64,000 nt of DNA from Dehalococcoidia bacterium (GTDB taxonomy: Bacteria > Chloroflexota > Dehalococcoidia > Lucifugimonadales > Australimonadaceae): assembly GCA_022820645.1 (NCBI GenBank), contig JAJEFD010000002.1:186001-250000 (forward strand), in the 5' to 3' direction. Under the pieces are notes generated by a model that was not told where the DNA came from, did no database searches, and saw nothing but the letters and a program-made list of their open reading frames with translations. A program made the translations under genes and the position numbers. Every line of letters begins with the position of its first letter. Positions within the stretch are counted from its first letter, which is position 1. This document shows, in pieces, positions 51,703 through 60,110 of this stretch.

Positions 51703-52395
51703 ATGATGAACAGACCGATGGGCAGACACCAGCGTGCAGAGTTCGACCGGGACCTCCAGGACCTCCAGGACGACCTCCTTGCGCTGGGCAGCATGGTGGA
51801 GAAAGCGACCTTCCTGGCCGTCGAGGCGCTCAAGACCCGTGATCTCGCGTTGTCCCAGCAGGTCATCAAGGACGACGACATCATCGACCGGAAACGCGCC
51901 GAGCTCGAGGAGCGCGCGGTCGACCTCATCGCCATCCAGCAACCCGTCGCGTCAGACCTGCGCATGCTCATCGCCGCCCTGCACGTCTCGATGGAGCTCG
52001 AACGCATAGGCGACTACGCGGAGGGCATCGGCAAGATCAGCGTCATGATGGGAGACCAGCCGCCGATCAAGCCGCTGGTCGACATCCCGCGCATGGCCGA
52101 GAAGGCCAACGCGATGCTTCGCGCTTCCCTCGACGCGCTGGTCAAGCACGACGTCGACAAGGCATACCAGGTGTTGGCCGACGACGACGAGGTGGATGCG
52201 CTCTACGACCAGGTCTACCGCGAACTGCTCCTCCTGATGGTGCAGGACCCGAAGGTCATCGAACGCGCTACCCACCTGCTCTGGACGGCGCACGACCTGG
52301 AGCGCATCGCCGACCGGGCGACGAACATCGCCGAGCAGGTTGTCTACCTCGTCACCGGCAAGCAGGTAGACCCCGGCCGCGCCTCCCGGTACTAG
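51703..52395 (+). CDS. phoU: phosphate signalling protein PhoU
   Basis: 230 aa helical protein mediating PstB-PhoR signalling. Two three-helix repeats: DRDLQDLQDDLLALGSMVEK and IKDDDIIDRKRAELEERAVD, then DLRMLIAALHVSMELERIGD, followed by YAEGI; second repeat DDDEVDALYDQVYRELLLLM, DLERIADRATNIAEQVVYLV. CAGGAGG lies five bases before this ATG; the next codon is also ATG. The stop overlaps the following convergent gene by four bases. Confidence 0.94.
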   Translation: MMNRPMGRHQRAEFDRDLQDLQDDLLALGSMVEKATFLAVEALKTRDLALSQQVIKDDDIIDRKRAELEERAVDLIAIQQPVASDLRMLIAALHVSMELERIGDYAEGIGKISVMMGDQPPIKPLVDIPRMAEKANAMLRASLDALVKHDVDKAYQVLADDDEVDALYDQVYRELLLLMVQDPKVIERATHLLWTAHDLERIADRATNIAEQVVYLVTGKQVDPGRASRY

Positions 52396-52913
52396 CCGCT
52401 GGGCCGCTTCCTGCGGGGCACGAACGCCAGCCAGAGGATAGGCAACACGATGCCGAGCCCGGCAGCGAGTGCCGGCCACGGGAAACCGCGGCCTTGTCCC
52501 ACCGTGACTGGCAGCACGAGCGTCGTGGTCCCTCGCTCCCCGTCGATGCTGACCGTTATCTCCCACTGCCCTGCTTCGCCAGGCTCCAGTATCGCGGTGT
52601 ATTCATTGGCGCGCAGGCCGGGCGGACGGGTAGCAGTGGCCGGGCCGATCCGCTGCCCCTTGCGCTCGGCCAGAACGACGACTTGCGGCATGTACGGCAG
52701 CAAGACGTCCGGCGTATCCGGCGCGAGGACAACGGTAACTTCCAGGAAACCGACGCGCGGCACCACGGCCACGAGCACCTCGTAAGGCCCGCTGCCTCCC
52801 CTGTACAGCTCAACGCTGCCCTCGTGCCTGCTATGCGCCTGAACCTGTGAGGTCCCCGCGACGAGAACGCACGCCGTGAGAACAGCCATTGCAAGCGCCA
52901 TCGCGGCGGCCAT
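52392..52913 (-). CDS. exported membrane-anchored beta-sandwich protein (YtkA/FixH-like)
   Basis: 173 aa. N-terminal signal MALAMAVLTACVLVAGTSQ, an extracytoplasmic region with repeated beta-strand pattern (YEVLVAVVPRVGFLEVTVVL; GQWEITVSIDGERGTTTLVL), and a C-terminal hydrophobic segment ALAAGLGIVLPILWLAF followed by positive RRKRP. This topology and the GxxxVTVxL...GxWxIxVxxxG pattern resemble YtkA/FixH or CopC-like proteins that handle metals or oxidase assembly. No metal-binding His/Met cluster is obvious apart from HSRHEG. The start adjoins the EVE gene on the same strand. Confidence 0.65.
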   Translation of the reverse strand: MAAAMALAMAVLTACVLVAGTSQVQAHSRHEGSVELYRGGSGPYEVLVAVVPRVGFLEVTVVLAPDTPDVLLPYMPQVVVLAERKGQRIGPATATRPPGLRANEYTAILEPGEAGQWEITVSIDGERGTTTLVLPVTVGQGRGFPWPALAAGLGIVLPILWLAFVPRRKRPSG

Positions 52914-52917
52914 CGCG

Positions 52918-53382
52918 CTACTTGGCTTCCCCCATCTGGAGCACCGTGTTGAACTCTTCCTCGGTGACCGGGGTGATGGAGAAGCGATTGCCGCGCTTGA
53001 GCACCATCATCTCGGCCAGCGCGGGCTCCGCCCGCAACTCTTCCATCGTGACGATGTCCGCGAACTTCTGGTCCGCCTTGATGTCCACCATGTACCAGAG
53101 CGGCTTGTCCGGGGTGCTCTTCGGGTCCGGATGGTCGGAGTCCGGGTCCCACGCCGTATCGTCGGGGTACCCTTCCCGCACGACGGTAGCGATGCCCACG
53201 ACGCCTATCGGTTTCGCGCTCGAATGCCAGAACAGCAGGCGGTCGCCCAGTTTGATGTCGTCGCGCAGCCAGTTCCGTACCTGGAAGTTGCGGACGCCGT
53301 CCCACTCGGCGACGCCGTCGCGTACGAGGTCGTCGTATGAATAGGTCGTCGGTTCGGACTTGAACAGCCAGTAGCGGGGCAT
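52918..53382 (-). CDS. EVE domain-containing protein
   Basis: 154 aa PUA-like protein. Opening MPRYWLFKSEPTTYSYDDLV, WDGVRNFQVRNWLRDDIKLG, DRLLFWHSSAKPIGVVGIAT, WYMVDIKADQKFADIVTMEE and FSITPVTEEEFNTVLQMG are textbook EVE. The ATG has GAGGAGAG upstream. EVE domains bind modified bases (for example 5-methylcytosine) in DNA or RNA and are often found in restriction or RNA-modification contexts; stand-alone short forms like this are of unknown role. It may be relevant to the Nmad pair elsewhere in the window, though unlinked. Confidence 0.92.
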   Translation of the reverse strand: MPRYWLFKSEPTTYSYDDLVRDGVAEWDGVRNFQVRNWLRDDIKLGDRLLFWHSSAKPIGVVGIATVVREGYPDDTAWDPDSDHPDPKSTPDKPLWYMVDIKADQKFADIVTMEELRAEPALAEMMVLKRGNRFSITPVTEEEFNTVLQMGEAK

Positions 53383-53445
53383 CTGCTTCTCTCCTCTATG
53401 GCCTTTGCACAAGGTCAGCGAAGGCATATTGGGGGGCGGGATGGG

Positions 53446-53540
53446 CGTCTGATCCCCTCTCCCTACAAGGGGAGAGGGATAGGGAGAGGGTACTCCGGGG
53501 GGTTGTGGACGGGTTACGCAAGGTTCCTCCGGTCGACCGC
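53446..53540. repeat. palindromic intergenic repeat, copy 6
   Basis: CCCCTCTCCCTACAAGGGGA followed by GAGGGATAGGGAGAGGGT and then GTGGACGGGTTACGCAAGG. The last segment matches GTGGACGGGTTGTGCAAGG in copy 1, showing that the two gaps share a longer composite element. Confidence 0.75.
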
Positions 53541-54497
53541 TCACGCGAACTGCGGAGCGACCTCCTGCGCGAAACGCTCCATGACGTGCGCGTCGAACGG
53601 GCGGGGCGTCATCAGGATGAAGTGGTCGATGCCGACGTCCACCCACCTGCCCAACTGCTCCGTGATCTGCGCTGGCGAACCGAGCAACATGCTGTCACGG
53701 AACTGGTCTTCCGGCGTCGCGTAGTAGGAGGTCTCCTGCGTTGCCAGCGTGGCGCCTCTCGCAACGGTCGCCTCGACCTCTGACGCATCGTCGGTCAGTT
53801 TGATCTGTATCTGTATGGAGTGGCGCATGCCGGAGAAGTCACGGCCTGCCTCGTCGCAGACCGCCTGCATCCGGCTCAGGTTCACCTTCGCCTCCTCCAG
53901 CGGCGCGATCTGGTTGTAGTCGGTGGCGTGTTTCGCAGCGATCTGCATCGTGCGTTGGCCGCGTCCCCCGACGATGATGGGCGGGTGCGGCTGCTGCACC
54001 GGCTTGGGCATCTGGGGCGCCTCATCCAGCGAGTAGTACGTGCCCTGAAACGAGGCAGGCTCCTCGGTCCAGATCGCCTTGATGACGGAGAGCGCTTCGT
54101 CCAGCCGGTCGGCGCGCTCCTTGAACGGAGGGAACGGGATGCCGTGAACGTCGAACTCGTGCTTGACGTTGCCGCTGCCGATGCCCAGCTCCGCCCGTCC
54201 ACCGGACACGTGGTCGATGGTATTGACCATCTTTGCCGTTATGACAGGGTGGCGGAAGTTGTTGTTTATCACCAGCATGCCCAGCCGGAGGTTTTTGGTG
54301 TGGCCGGCCATCGCCGCCATGACGGTAAGACCGTCGAGCCGCGCCGGAGTCGTTCCCCGGCCTGGATTGATCTGCATCAGGTGGTCCGACGGATAGAACC
54401 CGTGGAACCCGAGATCATCGCAGGTCTGGCATATGTGCAGGAAATCGCTCCATTCGAGTCCGGAGCTCCCGCCGACGCTGAAGAGAACCTTGGCCAT
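53541..54497 (-). CDS. LLM-class (luciferase-like, probably F420-dependent) oxidoreductase
   Basis: 318 aa TIM-barrel flavin/F420 oxidoreductase. Features: CDDLGFHGFYPSDHLMQINP, GLTVMAAMAGHTKNLRLGML, VINNNFRHPVITAKMVNTID, HVSGGRAELGIGSGN and PPIIVGGRGQRTMQIAAKHA. F420 rather than FMN is suggested by the SDHL and GIGSG pattern but is not proven. The start is the ATG at MAKVLFSVGG, ten codons inside the longest frame. Substrate unknown. Confidence 0.9.
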   Translation of the reverse strand: MAKVLFSVGGSSGLEWSDFLHICQTCDDLGFHGFYPSDHLMQINPGRGTTPARLDGLTVMAAMAGHTKNLRLGMLVINNNFRHPVITAKMVNTIDHVSGGRAELGIGSGNVKHEFDVHGIPFPPFKERADRLDEALSVIKAIWTEEPASFQGTYYSLDEAPQMPKPVQQPHPPIIVGGRGQRTMQIAAKHATDYNQIAPLEEAKVNLSRMQAVCDEAGRDFSGMRHSIQIQIKLTDDASEVEATVARGATLATQETSYYATPEDQFRDSMLLGSPAQITEQLGRWVDVGIDHFILMTPRPFDAHVMERFAQEVAPQFA

Positions 54498-54581
54498 GTG
54501 CGCCCCCTCTGGTGGTGTCGAGGGCATTGTACCCGCTCATGCAGTTGGTCGGAGGTGGAGGACACGATGAAGGACACGAAC

Positions 54582-54615
54582 AGCAGGGGGCCGGACTTGC
54601 GTCCGGCCCCCTGCT
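54582..54615. terminator. strong hairpin between the LLM and EamA genes
   Basis: Perfect 15-bp stem AGCAGGGGGCCGGAC/GTCCGGCCCCCTGCT with loop TTGC, the strongest isolated hairpin in the window. It lies 28 bp past the EamA stop on the minus strand. The trailing T run is poor on that strand (GTTCGTG), so Rho may assist. Confidence 0.65.
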
Positions 54616-54643
54616 CTTGCTTGAGTCTGCCCGCCGAGGGTTC

Positions 54644-55537
54644 CTAGAACGCCATGACCGCGACGCCCCCCGTTACCAGCCCGGCCGACGCCCAACGTGA
54701 GCGCCCCGTACCGAACGAGGTCCGCTTCCCAAACACAGCCCGAACGCTCATGCCGCTTGCGACAACCCAGAAGAGGAGCAGCACCGGCCTCGTGGACATG
54801 ATTGCCGTGCTCAACGACACCGGCCCCAGCTCGAATGCCAGGAACGACCCGAAGAACGCGAGAAGGATGATCACCTGCGAGGCCCCTACGGTGATGAGCG
54901 CCGGGCGCGATGCAAGCGCCTTTCGCACGTTGGTACGGTTTCCAAGCCAGGCCGTGCTCATCAACAAGGGGGCCGAGAACGCCCAGGAGACCGCGTACAT
55001 CTGCCAGATGGACATCTCTCCTACCGCAGCCTTGGCAAGCACCGCGTAGATCGCGATGGCAAACGCCGACCCAAGGGCGGCGAGCAGGGTGCGGTTCAGC
55101 CTGATCCGTGCTCCCGGAAGCGCATGGTGCCGCGATGCGACCATCACTCCGACCGTGACGAGGACCGCCGCCCCTGCCTTCAGTGGAGTCAGCGCCTCGC
55201 CGAGGAGCACGACCGCCATCACGAGCACGAACAGCGGGAAGGCGTCCATCACGGGAACGATGCGCGAGATGTCCGCTTCCCTCCGGAACGCGTAGCCATT
55301 GAGCAATTGGACGACCGCGTGCAGCATCCCCGCAAAAGCCATCGCGAGGACGGGCCACGAGAACCAGTCTGGAGGAGAAACGATCAGGATAACGGCCGCG
55401 AGCAGCGCATGCGGGATGCTGGCGAGCGCCGCGAAAGTGGACGCTCCATCCACGTGCCGGTCGAGTATGTACTTATGGACCAACGAGTATGCGGTGAAGG
55501 CCACCGCAACGAGCAACGATAACACTACCCAATCCAT
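54644..55537 (-). CDS. EamA-family drug/metabolite transporter
   Basis: 297 aa with about ten hydrophobic segments forming two EamA halves. Blocks: VVLSLLVAVAFTAYSLVHKY, RIVPVMDAFPLFVLVMAVVL, LLGEALTPLKAGAAVLVTVG and the second-half SLSTAIMSTRPVLLLFWVVA. The ATG MDWVV with AAGGGGAGAG upstream was chosen; the frame is open 78 codons further but that part is hydrophilic and unlike the family. Direction and substrate of transport unknown. Confidence 0.88.
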   Translation of the reverse strand: MDWVVLSLLVAVAFTAYSLVHKYILDRHVDGASTFAALASIPHALLAAVILIVSPPDWFSWPVLAMAFAGMLHAVVQLLNGYAFRREADISRIVPVMDAFPLFVLVMAVVLLGEALTPLKAGAAVLVTVGVMVASRHHALPGARIRLNRTLLAALGSAFAIAIYAVLAKAAVGEMSIWQMYAVSWAFSAPLLMSTAWLGNRTNVRKALASRPALITVGASQVIILLAFFGSFLAFELGPVSLSTAIMSTRPVLLLFWVVASGMSVRAVFGKRTSFGTGRSRWASAGLVTGGVAVMAF

Positions 55538-55691
55538 CTCTCTCCCCTTCTCTCGCTTGGGCTGTGCTATGCGCTGAGCCAATGACGGGCACGTCTGTTC
55601 GGGAAGAACGCGTACCCGGTTGGGGCGTCCGCCCAGGACTGGAGCGGACCGGCGGGGTGATCTCCCCCACCGGAGCCGAGGCGCCAAAGCG

Positions 55692-55997
55692 TTATTCTGT
55701 TCCCTCTTCGTTCTCCTCGCTGTCCGGGTTCTCTTCCAAAGCCTCGGATTGCACCAGGGCTTCCAGGTCAAGTACCTCTCGGATACCTGCGTAGTTGACG
55801 CCCTTATCGGACAACTCAGCTATACGTACGACCAGACCCACGTCAGTGTCCGAGTACAGCCGCGTACCTCCCTCCGTACGCTCGGGCTCGATGAGCCCCG
55901 CTGACTCGAACGCCCGGAGACGGTGCTCCGGTACGCCGGTGAGCCTTGCGACCACGCTGATCGGGTACTTACCCGTGTTCTCGTCCGCGTCGACCAC
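55692..55997 (-). CDS. MerR-family transcriptional regulator
   Basis: 101 aa, GTG start. The winged HTH KYPISVVARLTGVPEHRLRA with FESAGLIEPERTEGGTRLYS and DTDVGLVVRIAELSDKGVNY is clear and closest to HspR-like members. After the dimer helix it ends in an acidic tail (EALEENPDSEENEEGTE) with no effector-binding Cys. Palindromic TTA-ATC-TAA motifs upstream are candidate operators. Likely controls stress or the flanking genes. Confidence 0.9.
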   Translation of the reverse strand: MVDADENTGKYPISVVARLTGVPEHRLRAFESAGLIEPERTEGGTRLYSDTDVGLVVRIAELSDKGVNYAGIREVLDLEALVQSEALEENPDSEENEEGTE

Positions 55998-56000
55998 TAA

Positions 56001-56079
56001 GGTAATCTAACAGCGCCAGGCAGATTATGCAATAGCCTGAAACAGGATTTCAGCCGGTTAGTCTTACGTTAATCTAACG
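56001..56079. promoter_or_regulatory. candidate MerR operator sites
   Basis: Three related motifs: GGTAATCTAAC (56001-56011), GGTTAGTCTTAC (56056-56067) and the perfect palindrome CGTTA-ATC-TAACG (56067-56079). They lie in the divergent gap between the MerR gene and uvrC and could regulate both. Confidence 0.5.
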
Positions 56080-56186
56080 GTTACAGCCAGGTTACATCCC
56101 CGCCGCCGTCAGAACACCTCCTTCTCAGAGGAGGCCGCCGCATAACCTCGCTGAAGGTGAAGCGCGCACGCGGTACACTTGGAGCC

Positions 56187-58178
56187 ATGACCACCCGCGT
56201 CCGAACAGAGCCGCGCGCGCCGGAGTTCGCGAACCGCCTCGGCGCCCTGCCCGCACAGCCTGGCGTCTACCTGATGAAGTCCGCTGGCGGAGGGATCCTG
56301 TACGTCGGCAAGGCTGCGAGCCTCCGCAACCGCGTACGCTCCTACTTCCAGACGCCGTACGGCAAGGAGTTGCGCATCCAGGCGTTGGTCCGGCACATCG
56401 CGGACTTCGAGTTCATCGTCACCGAGTCCGTACAGGAAGCGCTGCTGCTGGAGAACCTGCTCATCAAGCAGCACAAACCCTTCTACAACGCCCGGCTCAA
56501 GGACGACAAGACCTATCCCTACATCAAGATCGACCTCGCCGAGGAGTTCCCGCAGGTCTATTTCACCCGGCGGGTGCTGGCTGACGGTGCACGCTACTTC
56601 GGACCGTTCGCCAGCGCCAGTTCCGTTCGCAAGACGATGGACCTGCTCAAGAAACTCTTCCCCTACCGCTCCTGCACCAAGACGATCACAGGCAACGACG
56701 AGCGCCCATGCCTCGAGTACTACATCCATCGCTGTGTCGCTCCGTGTATCGGAGTGGTGGACGCCGGCGGCTACGGCGAGGTGATACGCCAGGTGCTGCG
56801 CTTCCTCGAGGGCGACTCCGAGAGCGTGGAGATGGAGCTGCGCGTCAACATGGAGCGCGCGTCCGAGTCCCTCGAGTTCGAGCGCGCCGCGGTCCTGCGC
56901 GATCAACTCCGCGCTATCGAGTCTGTCTCGCAGAACCAGAAGGTCGTCTCGAACCGGAACGAGGACTCTGACGTCATCGCGCTCGCCTACGACAAGGGCG
57001 AAGCGTGGGTCGAACTCTTCCGCGTGCGGCGCGGCAAGCTGATCGGGCGCGACCACTTCGTGATGGAGGGCGGCGAGGCGGAGGATGAGCCGGCCCTGCT
57101 GGAGCACTTCGTCCAGCAGTTCTACGAAGCGTCCACGGACGTGCCGGGCGTGCTGTTGATGCAGCACGACATCGAGAACGCCGAGGCCATCGCCGACTGG
57201 CTCAGCGGCAAGCGGGGGCGGCGCGTCTCGGTCTACCGCCCCCAGCGTGGGGAGAAGCGCCAGCTCGTGCAGATGGCGGCCGCCAACGCCGCCGAAGCGC
57301 TGACGCAGCGGCGCATCCAATGGCTGCACGAGTCGGACAAGGTGCTGCAGGCGCTGGCCGAACTGCAGGAGGCGCTGAGCCTGCCGGAGCTGCCGCGACG
57401 CATCGAGTGCTACGACATCTCGAACATCCAGGGCACGAACTCGGTCGGCAGCATGGTCGTCTTCGAGAACGGACGCCCGAAGAGCGGACACTACCGCCGG
57501 TTCCAGATCAAGGGCGTTGGCGGGATAGACGACTACGCCTCGATGCAGGAGATGCTGCGCAGGCGCTTCCGGAGGCTGGGCGAACAACGGCGTGCCGAAG
57601 CGGAAGCGGGGGCAAGCGCCCCCCTGCCCTCCGATACCGCGGCAACCGGTGAAACCGAGGGCCCGCCGGACGACGCGCGCGGCACGCAGAACTCGTTCGG
57701 GTTCGTGCCCGGCCTCGTCATCATCGACGGGGGCAAGGGACACCTGAACGCTGCGCAGCAGGTCTTCCTGGAATTGGGGCTGACGGACATCCCGCTTTGT
57801 TCGCTGGCGAAGCGAGAGGAGGAGGTGTTCCTGCCGCACGTCCCTGAGCCGGTGCTGCTGCCCCGGCGCTCGCAGGGGTTGTACCTCGTGCAGCGCGTGC
57901 GGGACGAGGCGCACCGCTTCGCCATCACGTACCATCGACAGCGGCGCTCGCGGGCCGCGACGCGCTCGCGGCTCGACGACGCGCCGGGCATCGGTCCGAA
58001 GCGCCGCCGCGAGCTGATACGCCGCTTCGGGAGCGCGGCGGGCGTCCGTGCAGCGAGTGTCGAGGAGTTAGCAGACATCAAGGGCATGAGCCGTGCTTCG
58101 GCGGAGCAGTTGAAGGCGTTCCTCGGGGGAGACGACTCTCCTCCCCCGCAGGCGCAACTGGAGGAGATGGAGCGATGA
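56187..58178 (+). CDS. uvrC: excinuclease ABC subunit C
   Basis: 663 aa nucleotide excision repair nuclease making both incisions in the UvrB-DNA complex. GIY-YIG domain QPGVYLMKSAGGGILYVGKA near residue 25, then RPCLEYYIHRCVAPCIG, the UVR helix pair SLEFERAAVLRDQLRAIE near residue 230, the RNase H-like domain ECYDISNIQGTNSVGSMVVF and VIIDGGKGHLNAAQQVF, and the C-terminal HhH region DDAPGIGPKRRRELIRRFGS. A Glu/Ala/Pro-rich insert at residues 470-500 is longer than usual. ATG chosen; an upstream GTG is also open. Confidence 0.96.
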   Translation: MTTRVRTEPRAPEFANRLGALPAQPGVYLMKSAGGGILYVGKAASLRNRVRSYFQTPYGKELRIQALVRHIADFEFIVTESVQEALLLENLLIKQHKPFYNARLKDDKTYPYIKIDLAEEFPQVYFTRRVLADGARYFGPFASASSVRKTMDLLKKLFPYRSCTKTITGNDERPCLEYYIHRCVAPCIGVVDAGGYGEVIRQVLRFLEGDSESVEMELRVNMERASESLEFERAAVLRDQLRAIESVSQNQKVVSNRNEDSDVIALAYDKGEAWVELFRVRRGKLIGRDHFVMEGGEAEDEPALLEHFVQQFYEASTDVPGVLLMQHDIENAEAIADWLSGKRGRRVSVYRPQRGEKRQLVQMAAANAAEALTQRRIQWLHESDKVLQALAELQEALSLPELPRRIECYDISNIQGTNSVGSMVVFENGRPKSGHYRRFQIKGVGGIDDYASMQEMLRRRFRRLGEQRRAEAEAGASAPLPSDTAATGETEGPPDDARGTQNSFGFVPGLVIIDGGKGHLNAAQQVFLELGLTDIPLCSLAKREEEVFLPHVPEPVLLPRRSQGLYLVQRVRDEAHRFAITYHRQRRSRAATRSRLDDAPGIGPKRRRELIRRFGSAAGVRAASVEELADIKGMSRASAEQLKAFLGGDDSPPPQAQLEEMER

Positions 58179-58555
58179 GCACTGACCAGAACGACAGCAG
58201 GCCGCCGGTCTGGGTGGGGCACGTCAGCATGGCGACTTCGGACCTCGCGGAGTCGCAGACGTTCATGGAACAGCTCGGCATGAGGCCCATGTTCCATAAC
58301 GAGTCCGTCGCCATCTTCGAACTGCGCGGCGGGACGCACCTCGTGCTGGTCGCGGACGAGAACGCCCGGGCGGGCGACGCGCCGTTCGACCTCATGGTCG
58401 AGGACCTCGACGCTACGCACGCCGAGTATGCCGAACGCGGGCTCGCGCCGTCGCCCATAGAGCGCGGGCGCATCCACGCCTCCTTCACCGTCACCGAGCC
58501 CGGCGGAGGGCGCATCACGGTCAACTCCACCCACGTCTCCAGCCAGCCGGTCTGA
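58175..58555 (+). CDS. VOC (glyoxalase/bleomycin resistance) superfamily protein
   Basis: 126 aa, start overlapping the uvrC stop (ATGA). Single betaalphabeta-beta-beta repeat pair: VWVGHVSMATSDLAESQTFM with His as first metal ligand, FELRGGTHLVLVADENARAG, FDLMVEDLDATHAEYAERGL and SFTVTEPGGGRITVNSTH. Metal ligands look partly conserved. Function unknown; coupling to uvrC may be accidental. Confidence 0.85.
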   Translation: MSTDQNDSRPPVWVGHVSMATSDLAESQTFMEQLGMRPMFHNESVAIFELRGGTHLVLVADENARAGDAPFDLMVEDLDATHAEYAERGLAPSPIERGRIHASFTVTEPGGGRITVNSTHVSSQPV

Positions 58556-58559
58556 ACGA

Positions 58560-58795
58560 GGCGCTGCCTTGTCATGTTGAGCGGAGCCGGAGTCGAAACA
58601 TCTCTCGGGTTGCCTAGCCCCCTCTCCTGAGGGAGAGGTCGCCGCAGAGCGGCGGGCGAGGGCCCCCGGCAGTGGGGCGCGGAGCGCTGCCTTGTCATGT
58701 TGAGCGGAGCCGGAGGCGGAGTCGAAATATCTCTCGGGTTGCCTGATCCCCTCTCCCTTGAAGGGAGAGGGTGAACCGGACGCGGGGCGCAGCCC
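58560..58795. repeat. palindromic intergenic repeat cluster, copy 7
   Basis: Contains two copies, 123 bp apart, of CTTGTCATGTTGAGCGGAGC followed by CGGAG...TCGAAA(C/T)ATCTCTCGGGTTGCCT. Each copy is followed by a CCCCTCTCC...GGAGAGG palindrome, and the end reads GAACCGGACGCGGGGCGCAG as in copy 5. The composite looks like an internally duplicated mobile-derived element. A further fragment (GGGGGAGAGGTCGCCGCGCA) sits at about 60081 between the MFS and Rieske genes. Confidence 0.8.
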
Positions 58796-58798
58796 ACC

Positions 58799-60073
58799 TC
58801 ACGCCGCGCTGCGCTTGACGAGCGTCTCCCGTGTGGCGAACGCCAACAGCAGACCGGCGATCAGGAGGACCGGCGCGTACGCGATGAACGGCGCTGTCGG
58901 CCCGACGGTGTTGAGCAGCAACCCGCCGAGCAACGGCGCGCCCACGCCTCCGACCTCCGCGACCGTCCGTCTGAACGCCTGCAGGCGGCCTCGCACGTGG
59001 TTCGGCAGGACGTCGTACGTGCTCGCTGCCAGCGAGCCGAGCGAGAGCCCGTTGCAGACCGCCATGACCCCGACGAGCGCTACCACGTGCGCGTACGTAT
59101 CCACGAACGGCATGAGCAGGAACGCCACGCCCGGCAGGAACGTGCTCGGCACCGTCGCCCACTTCCGTCCCAACTTGTCGAGAACGAACCCCGCCGGGAG
59201 GATCATTGCGAACACCACCCCTCCCGAGACCGAGAAGAGCGCGCCGATCTGGGTGGGCGTGAGTCCCAGCTCCGCGTCCGCGTACAGCGGCAGCACGCTC
59301 TGCAGCGTGATGCGGAACGTGAACCCCGCGAACGTCGCAAGGACGAACACCCAGTAGCTCAGGCGCAGGCCGGGTTCGATCTGCCTGAACAGGTCGATGA
59401 AGTCCCGCACGCGTTGACCGGGTCCACTCCGGACAGCCCCTTCTGTGGACTGCGACGCCGCCTGCGGCGCTCCCTGCGGGGCGTAGGCGTCGTGCGCGAA
59501 CAGGCCAAGGGCGACTGCGATGCCGGTCAGCGCGGCAAAGCCCACGAACGTCGCACGGAAGTCGATGGCCTCTGCCAGGAAGCCGCCGAGCAGCGGGCCG
59601 ATCGCCAGTGCGCCAGAGTGCATCCCGTGAAAGCCGCTGAGCACCCTGCCCCGCTGGTCGAGGCGCACGAGGTCGATGCCGGCAACCTCGCGCCCGAGCG
59701 CCCAGAGGCTGTCCCCGATGCCCACGACGAACGTCGCCAGGAGGATGGGCCAGAACCACGGCGTGACTGCGCCGACGAGCGCGCCGAGCAGCACGAGCCC
59801 CGGCCCGCCTATGAGCATCTTCCGGGTGCCGAAGCGGTCGACCAGCACTCCCGCGCCCGGGATGCCGAAGAAACGCCCCAGGGCGTAGGTGGTGACGACC
59901 TGCGCCGCGGCGCCGGGGCTCACGCCGAAGTGGTCGACGAGCACCGGCGTGACCGGCAGCACCATCGCCCAGCCGGAGCCGGAGATGAGCGTTCCGGCGT
60001 ACAGGTTGCCGAGGCCGCGGGCCGTGGGGCTGCGGAGCAATGCCACCGGTGAGCGGTTCACCACACTTCCCAC
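58799..60073 (-). CDS. major facilitator superfamily transporter
   Basis: 424 aa with about twelve hydrophobic segments. The opening LYAGTLISGSGWAMVLPVTP and VLVDHFGVSP; the loop 2-3 signature GVLVDRFGTRKMLIGG; the central FIDLFRQIEPGLRLSYW loop separates the halves; the second-half loop GFVLDKLGRKWATVPSTF. Probably an exporter. It stands apart from the Rieske gene by 37 bp on the same strand, so the two may share a transcript. Confidence 0.9.
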   Translation of the reverse strand: MGSVVNRSPVALLRSPTARGLGNLYAGTLISGSGWAMVLPVTPVLVDHFGVSPGAAAQVVTTYALGRFFGIPGAGVLVDRFGTRKMLIGGPGLVLLGALVGAVTPWFWPILLATFVVGIGDSLWALGREVAGIDLVRLDQRGRVLSGFHGMHSGALAIGPLLGGFLAEAIDFRATFVGFAALTGIAVALGLFAHDAYAPQGAPQAASQSTEGAVRSGPGQRVRDFIDLFRQIEPGLRLSYWVFVLATFAGFTFRITLQSVLPLYADAELGLTPTQIGALFSVSGGVVFAMILPAGFVLDKLGRKWATVPSTFLPGVAFLLMPFVDTYAHVVALVGVMAVCNGLSLGSLAASTYDVLPNHVRGRLQAFRRTVAEVGGVGAPLLGGLLLNTVGPTAPFIAYAPVLLIAGLLLAFATRETLVKRSAA

Positions 60074-60110
60074 CCGTCCCTGGGGGAGAGGTCGCCGCGC
60101 AGCAAGCCTC

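Noticed and set aside
56109..57935. 608-codon minus-strand frame antisense to uvrC
   Set aside because: uvrC is intact with all domains; the antisense frame is a GC-driven shadow.
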